From positions 7,006,001-7,070,000 of the forward strand of contig JAGYVD010000001.1 in assembly GCA_021209875.1 (NCBI GenBank): DNA of 64,000 nt, in the 5' to 3' direction. The notes beneath the pieces are model-generated. The model saw only the letters and a list, made by a program, of their open reading frames with translations, searched no databases and was not told the origin of the DNA. The DNA is from Rosellinia necatrix (Eukaryota; Ascomycota; Sordariomycetes; Xylariales; Xylariaceae). Both the position numbers and the translations under genes were made by a program. Shown one piece after another: positions 60,148 to 64,000 of this stretch; the first letter of the stretch is position 1; each line of letters begins with the position of its first letter.

Positions 60148-61419
60148 ATGCATTACATCCGGCTCCTCCGCCCTGCCAAGATCCAGGATTCAGCAGGGGG
60201 TTTAGTAATCTCGCTGCTCTTCACAATCACCACCGACCTGGGGGATTCGTTTCTCTGTCCGGGCGACGGGCCACTGGATCTGATCGTGGGGGTTGTGGGC
60301 ACTGCCCTGGACTCGGTCGGCTCGGCTGCGGCCCGAAGGCAGGCTTGCAGGTACCAGTGGAAGACGGGCATGCGTGTCCTAGACGCCAAAGTTAAATTAT
60401 CGCCAGGGGTCATAAGGGACACGCTCAATTGCAGATTTGCCATATACCCTGCGCGACAACAACAACCCCGGGAGGCGTCAACACCGTTGGGGGCCCTCCG
60501 CATTGGCGATGTGCTGCCGTGGAGAGTCGCCGCCGATGGCACGCCCCAGATGGGTGTTGTCATGCCGGCCACATTCGAGTTTACAAATGGCGTTTGTGCG
60601 TCTGTGTCGGTGCGTACGCTTGGGCTGGGGACAGGTCCTGTTGTCGGGGACAACCCGGGCAACGGGGAATTAAACGTACAATTCGAGGAGGACATCGGAG
60701 AGAGTATAGCTCGGCATATCTGGGACGCAGGAGTGGTCACATCTGCGTACCTCGCCGATGCCTGCACGTTACTGGGAAGCATCCGTGAGCTGTTGCCAAT
60801 CAAGCGCGGAAGCTTCAATGTCCTCGAGCTCGGAAGCGGCGTCGGAATCCTGGGGATTACTGTCGCTAGTATTTTACCAAAAGCTGCTGCCGCTCAGGGT
60901 CAGACACTCGCGAATGCCAAGGTTTTATTGACGGACCTTGAAGAGGCCGAAGAGCGCGCAAGGTCGAATATCGAGAGGTGGAACGTCGGCAGGGCAAGCG
61001 CCACGCTCGCGCCCGAGGCTGCTGCTGTTGCGGGCGTAACCGTCACATATGAAAACCTCGACTGGGATGAAGGCTGCGAGGGTCGCTTTGGTCCACTCGC
61101 CGCGGCTGTCTCGTGGGATCTCGTGGTGCTTAGTGATTGTACGTACAACGTGGACTCCTTGCCCGCTCTGGTTGGGACGTTGGGCGCTTTGCACACTTTG
61201 AAGGAGCGTCGCTACCACGACAGCCACGAGACCCCTGTCAAATCTTCTGTACTACTTGCTACGAAGCCGCGGCATTCATCGGAGGAGGCATTGTTTGGCC
61301 TCTTAAAGGATCAGGGTTGGTCCTATCGCATAGCGGCGGAGATACCACTCCCTAAGATCGGCGAGGAGGATGAGGTAGTGCAAGTGTATTTCCTAGAGAA
61401 AGGTGGCCCTCGAACTTGA
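60148..61419 (+). CDS. Lysine-methyltransferase-like protein (methyltransferase family 16, METTL21/FAM86 type)
   Basis: A single-exon gene of 423 residues. The first ATG of a conserved-looking N terminus (MHYIRLLRPAKI) is chosen; the frame is open 24 codons upstream but without a better start. Residues 1-215 form an N-terminal extension. The SAM-binding core follows: motif I VLELGSGVGILG (225-236), the acidic post-I loop LLTDLEEAEERARSNIERW (260-278), NLDWDE (303-308) and DCTYN (330-334), the DxxY-type signature of family-16 enzymes. Members methylate lysines on elongation factors, chaperones and other non-histone proteins in the cytosol. Which substrate this one uses cannot be told. No rare residues are missing from the motifs. 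Confidence 0.82.
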   Translation: MHYIRLLRPAKIQDSAGGLVISLLFTITTDLGDSFLCPGDGPLDLIVGVVGTALDSVGSAAARRQACRYQWKTGMRVLDAKVKLSPGVIRDTLNCRFAIYPARQQQPREASTPLGALRIGDVLPWRVAADGTPQMGVVMPATFEFTNGVCASVSVRTLGLGTGPVVGDNPGNGELNVQFEEDIGESIARHIWDAGVVTSAYLADACTLLGSIRELLPIKRGSFNVLELGSGVGILGITVASILPKAAAAQGQTLANAKVLLTDLEEAEERARSNIERWNVGRASATLAPEAAAVAGVTVTYENLDWDEGCEGRFGPLAAAVSWDLVVLSDCTYNVDSLPALVGTLGALHTLKERRYHDSHETPVKSSVLLATKPRHSSEEALFGLLKDQGWSYRIAAEIPLPKIGEEDEVVQVYFLEKGGPRT

Positions 61420-62330
61420 ACTTACTGAAACGAGAATCAAAACGTTTGGAAAATTCTCGGCACTCTGGGCCCCGAACGAATTGAGAGCCGCAACAGCGGA
61501 CCTAAAGCCATCCGCATGGTCATCCGCCCGCCCAAGAGGCCTTCCCACGCGGATAGCATTGCATTGGAGCGGGCATGAAAAAGAGCCTCCGGCATTGCAC
61601 AAGTTACGTGTCTTTGGGCTCGGATTTCTCCTGGAGCTCCAAGGGATAAACGTCACAGGCCTCGAGGGGGGTCGGATGCCACCCCAAATTTTGGAACAAC
61701 AAGGAAAGGTGCTAGGCAATCATGTTCAAAATGCCAAACGAGGAGCCAAAGGAGCGCAAGATTGCATACAACTTTAAACCGAGTACTCCAGACGGGTGCT
61801 TGGGTACGTCAGCATGGACGATAGATGCGGCTAATAGGTATAACGATAAACTATATTGCCCTGGCCACTCTGAAGAACAGGATAAAGAACAGGATAAGAA
61901 TCATATATGTAATGTGCAACAGGATATGCGCATCCTGGCACAGTATACCGAACCTAATGGCATGGATTAGTATATAAAACTTGAATGAGAGCACACAACA
62001 AACCTTTCGAATTGGTAGGGGATGCGAATATGCATATATGCGACTTACATGCTTTGATATAGTAATAGTCAAACCGAGTCTATTCATCAATCGGGCCTAG
62101 CCCCTCCAAAGGTGCACTTGGTCAACCAACACCAGGCGCCAGAGCCTCCATGCAATTGCCAGATGCAGTAAAGTAAACACCAACCAAATCTCGCAGCCAT
62201 CTCGGTCACGATCGGTGGTATAAATTGTTCTCTTTTTTTTTTTTTTCCTTTTCCCTTTTCCCTTTTTACGGCCACACATGAAACAGGGGGCCCCGCATCG
62301 CGAGACAAGAACCACCTCACAGAAGACGGC
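61420..62330. other. Intergenic between methyltransferase and nsl1
   Basis: The 3' region of the methyltransferase and promoter of nsl1, including a T run near 62228-62240. An 82-codon plus-strand frame at 61722-61970 starts with ATG but shows no recognisable motif. Confidence 0.4.
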
Positions 62331-63920
62331 ATGGACTCGGCGCGCAAGATCGAGCTCCAAGCACCTGAGGACCTCGCGTACCTGATCGCCAACGTCCGAC
62401 GCGCCGCCGCCGCCCGCATCGACGAGGCCTTTCCCCCAGTCGATGACAGCACCGAAGATGAGCTACGGACGCGGATCGAAGAGCTTGTGAATGAGGTATG
62501 ACTTTGCGCTTTTATTTCTTTTTCTTATTTCTTATTTCTTATTTCTCTTTTTGTTTTTATTTTATTTTGTTCCACCATTCCCAATCGAGTTTTCAAATGC
62601 ACACCATGTCAGATCCCCTTCCCCATGTCCAATTCACCTGGTGTCATGTAGACAAAGCCTTGGCATTTCATTCGCATAGTAAGAGAATGGGGCAGATGAA
62701 AATGAGTGGATGCGAATGAGAGGAGTGATGAGCGGCCCCAGCCCGGCACATAACCCATCTCAGGCCGACTGTCTAGCACATACGACCATAGGATCTGGAG
62801 AACGCGGGGTCCCGTCCGCTCCCCCATAGCTAAGCCAGATACCGCCGGATTAGTAGTTGGGTCGGTGACGACCAGCGAATCCCTGGTGTTGTATGTTTTT
62901 ATTGTTTTTATTGTTTTTTGCCTTATTTGGTTTCTTTTTTTGGACTTGTTTACTTTTATTTTATTTCTTTTTCCTTGTCTTAGTTTGATCTTTTGGCAAT
63001 GCATCTACCCCCCTTCCCCCCCCTCCTCCCTCCCCCCTGTCCGTTCACACATGTACAAGCTCCTATCGACGACGTAATCCCGCGTAGTGGCGTGCGTAAA
63101 ACCAGTCCTGCACCTACGTCTGCGCCTGCGCCTGCACCTACACCTGCACCCACACCTGCACCCCGGAAAAAGGCTATGTAACTAACCAAATCCCGTCCCG
63201 CGCGTTCGTTTTCTGTCCTTGCAGTACATACTCCAAACCTTCGCCCTCGCGGCGCCCAACCTGAGCATAAACGGCCTCCCCGTCGACGCCGACCACTTCC
63301 TCTCCGGCTCCGGCGCCGGATCGAATCCCGCCCTCCGCCTGGCCGCGTTGGAGCCGGAGGAGGTCTTCGAGCCCTTCGACGCCCGCAAGCGCGCCCGCGT
63401 GGAGGCCCTCACGGCCGAGGAGGAGGACCTGCTCCGCGACATCGCGCGCCTCAAGCGCGGCGTCCCGGGCGCCGTCGCGGCCGCCTGGTCCGAGGCCGCC
63501 CGCCGCGGCGTCCGCGCCGACGAGGACGCCCTCGAGTCCGCCAACCGCCGCGCCCGCGCGCGCTTTGGCGGCCATCATGACGACGACGACGACGGCGGCG
63601 GCGGCGGAAACAACAACGGCAACGCCGACGGGGTCGGGAATGGAAATGACGCCGGCGCTGCTACGGCGGCTACTTCCGCTGCCGCCGTAGGTGGGAGTGT
63701 GGATGCGGGTGCGGATGCGGGTGCGGATGCGGGTGCGGTTGCGGGCGTCGGTCCGGGGTTGTTGGCCGCTGTCGTGCCGCTCGACCGCCAGGACGACGTC
63801 GAGGCCGGCTTCGCCAGCGCCGTCCGCGGCCTCGCGCGCCTCAAGAGGGAGATGCCCGCCGTCGTGGCTCGCATGGAGAGGGCGCGCAAGGCGGGCGAGT
63901 ACGTCGTCACGGAGCGGTGA
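62331..63920 (+). CDS. nsl1: Kinetochore protein Nsl1/Mis14 (MIND/Mis12 complex subunit)
   Basis: Exons 62331-62495 and 63225-63920 join in phase 0 to 286 residues. The start MDSARKIELQAPEDLAYLIANVRRAA, the exon junction ELVNE/YILQTF, NLSINGLPVD and EPFDARKRARVEAL fit the fungal Mis14/Nsl1 family. These subunits sit in the four-protein Mis12/MIND complex that links inner centromere chromatin to the Ndc80 microtubule-binding complex. Heptad-like helices occur around EEEDLLRDIARLKR and near the C terminus. A low-complexity insert (Asp run, Gly run, then Ala/Gly/Asp dodecamer repeats) splits the C-terminal half. The intron is 729 nt, far longer than any other in this window, and contains a 5S rRNA gene. 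Exon 2 is very GC-rich. Confidence 0.85.
62778..62896 (+). rRNA. 5S rRNA gene, inside the nsl1 intron
   Basis: 119 nt with ascomycete 5S features: ACATACGACCATAGG at the start, CCCGTCCGCT, TAGTAGTTGGGT, CCAGCGAATCCC, and GTTGTATGT at the end. The ends pair (ACATACGAC with GTTGTATGT, one G-U). Helix V is GGTCG/CGACC with a GTGA loop, where the commonest fungal form has GGTGG/CCACC, so the change is compensated on both arms. Helix II (TCTGG with CCAGA) is likewise paired. The internal control region needed by TFIIIA lies within the transcribed part. T runs follow at once. Compensated substitutions argue for a working gene rather than a pseudogene. Dispersed single 5S genes are typical of Neurospora-like fungi. 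Confidence 0.93.
62896..62915 (+). terminator. RNA polymerase III T-run terminator of the 5S gene
   Basis: Runs of five or more T directly follow the 5S 3' end (first run 62896-62900, then two more), as expected for polymerase III. Confidence 0.65.
63106..63164 (+). repeat. Hexanucleotide CCTGCA/CACCTG-type repeat in the nsl1 intron
   Basis: About ten diverged 6-bp units (CCTGCA, CCTACA, CCTGCG) shortly before the 3' splice site of the intron. Confidence 0.75.
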
Positions 63921-64000
63921 GGTGGGCACCACAAACGTGGCTGGCTGATCGAGGCGGGAAAGTCATGGTGGTTCTGGTTGGCTCCGCGGGAGGGGTCTTG

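Noticed and set aside
63175..63932. 252-codon minus-strand frame
   Set aside because: Antisense shadow of the GC-rich second exon of nsl1 with Val/Ala/Arg bias.

Overview
The window reads as nuclear DNA of a filamentous ascomycete, most likely a sordariomycete. Genes carry short GT-AG introns (mostly 50-190 nt) with CTRAY-type branch sites. A 22.5-kb block is almost pure A+T with transition-only differences between repeat copies, the mark of repeat-induced point mutation (RIP). A dispersed 5S rRNA gene lies inside a protein-gene intron, and fungal-type families (STAND/NLR protein, seven-helix rhodopsin-domain protein, ascorbate-oxidase-like multicopper oxidase) are present. Exon coordinates were derived by hand from splice signals and reading-frame arithmetic.

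Layout. 1-431: 3' end of a kinesin with a helix-hairpin-helix tail. 1945-3438: a four-exon protein of unknown function. 3439-7504: gene-free, partly GC-rich. 7505-9330: zinc NAD polyol dehydrogenase (seven exons). 11600-13901: secreted multicopper oxidase whose third exon carries a +1 frameshift at a C run. 16546-17915: seven-exon rhodopsin-domain membrane protein. 18556-19626 (minus): epoxide-hydrolase-like alpha/beta hydrolase.

20127-42668 is a three-deep nest of LTR retrotransposons. The outer element (191-bp LTRs, TSD TAGGC) is interrupted by a middle element at 26630-41987 (about 285-bp LTRs, TSD TTACA/TTATA). The middle element is interrupted by an inner one at 28820-36450 (315-bp LTRs, perfect TSD GTTTA). 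Subtracting the insertions gives about 7.2, 7.7 and 7.6 kb. Inner and middle belong to one family in opposite orientation. No intact coding sequence survives. Three small GC-normal islands sit inside the outer element.

Right of the block: a histidine-phosphatase-like gene lacking its catalytic histidine (43312-44004, minus), an intact NACHT NLR-like gene (44757-47952, minus), and a decayed hydrolase-NACHT-ankyrin NLR pseudogene on the other strand (49050-52190). Housekeeping genes follow: the 26S proteasome ATPase Rpt3 (52877-54343, minus), a small conserved-looking protein (56582-57174), a family-16 lysine-methyltransferase-like protein (60148-61419), and the kinetochore protein Nsl1/Mis14 (62331-63920), whose 729-nt intron contains the 5S rRNA gene. 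The picture is conserved genes at both ends and an accessory, transposon-centred interior holding metabolic and immune-type genes.
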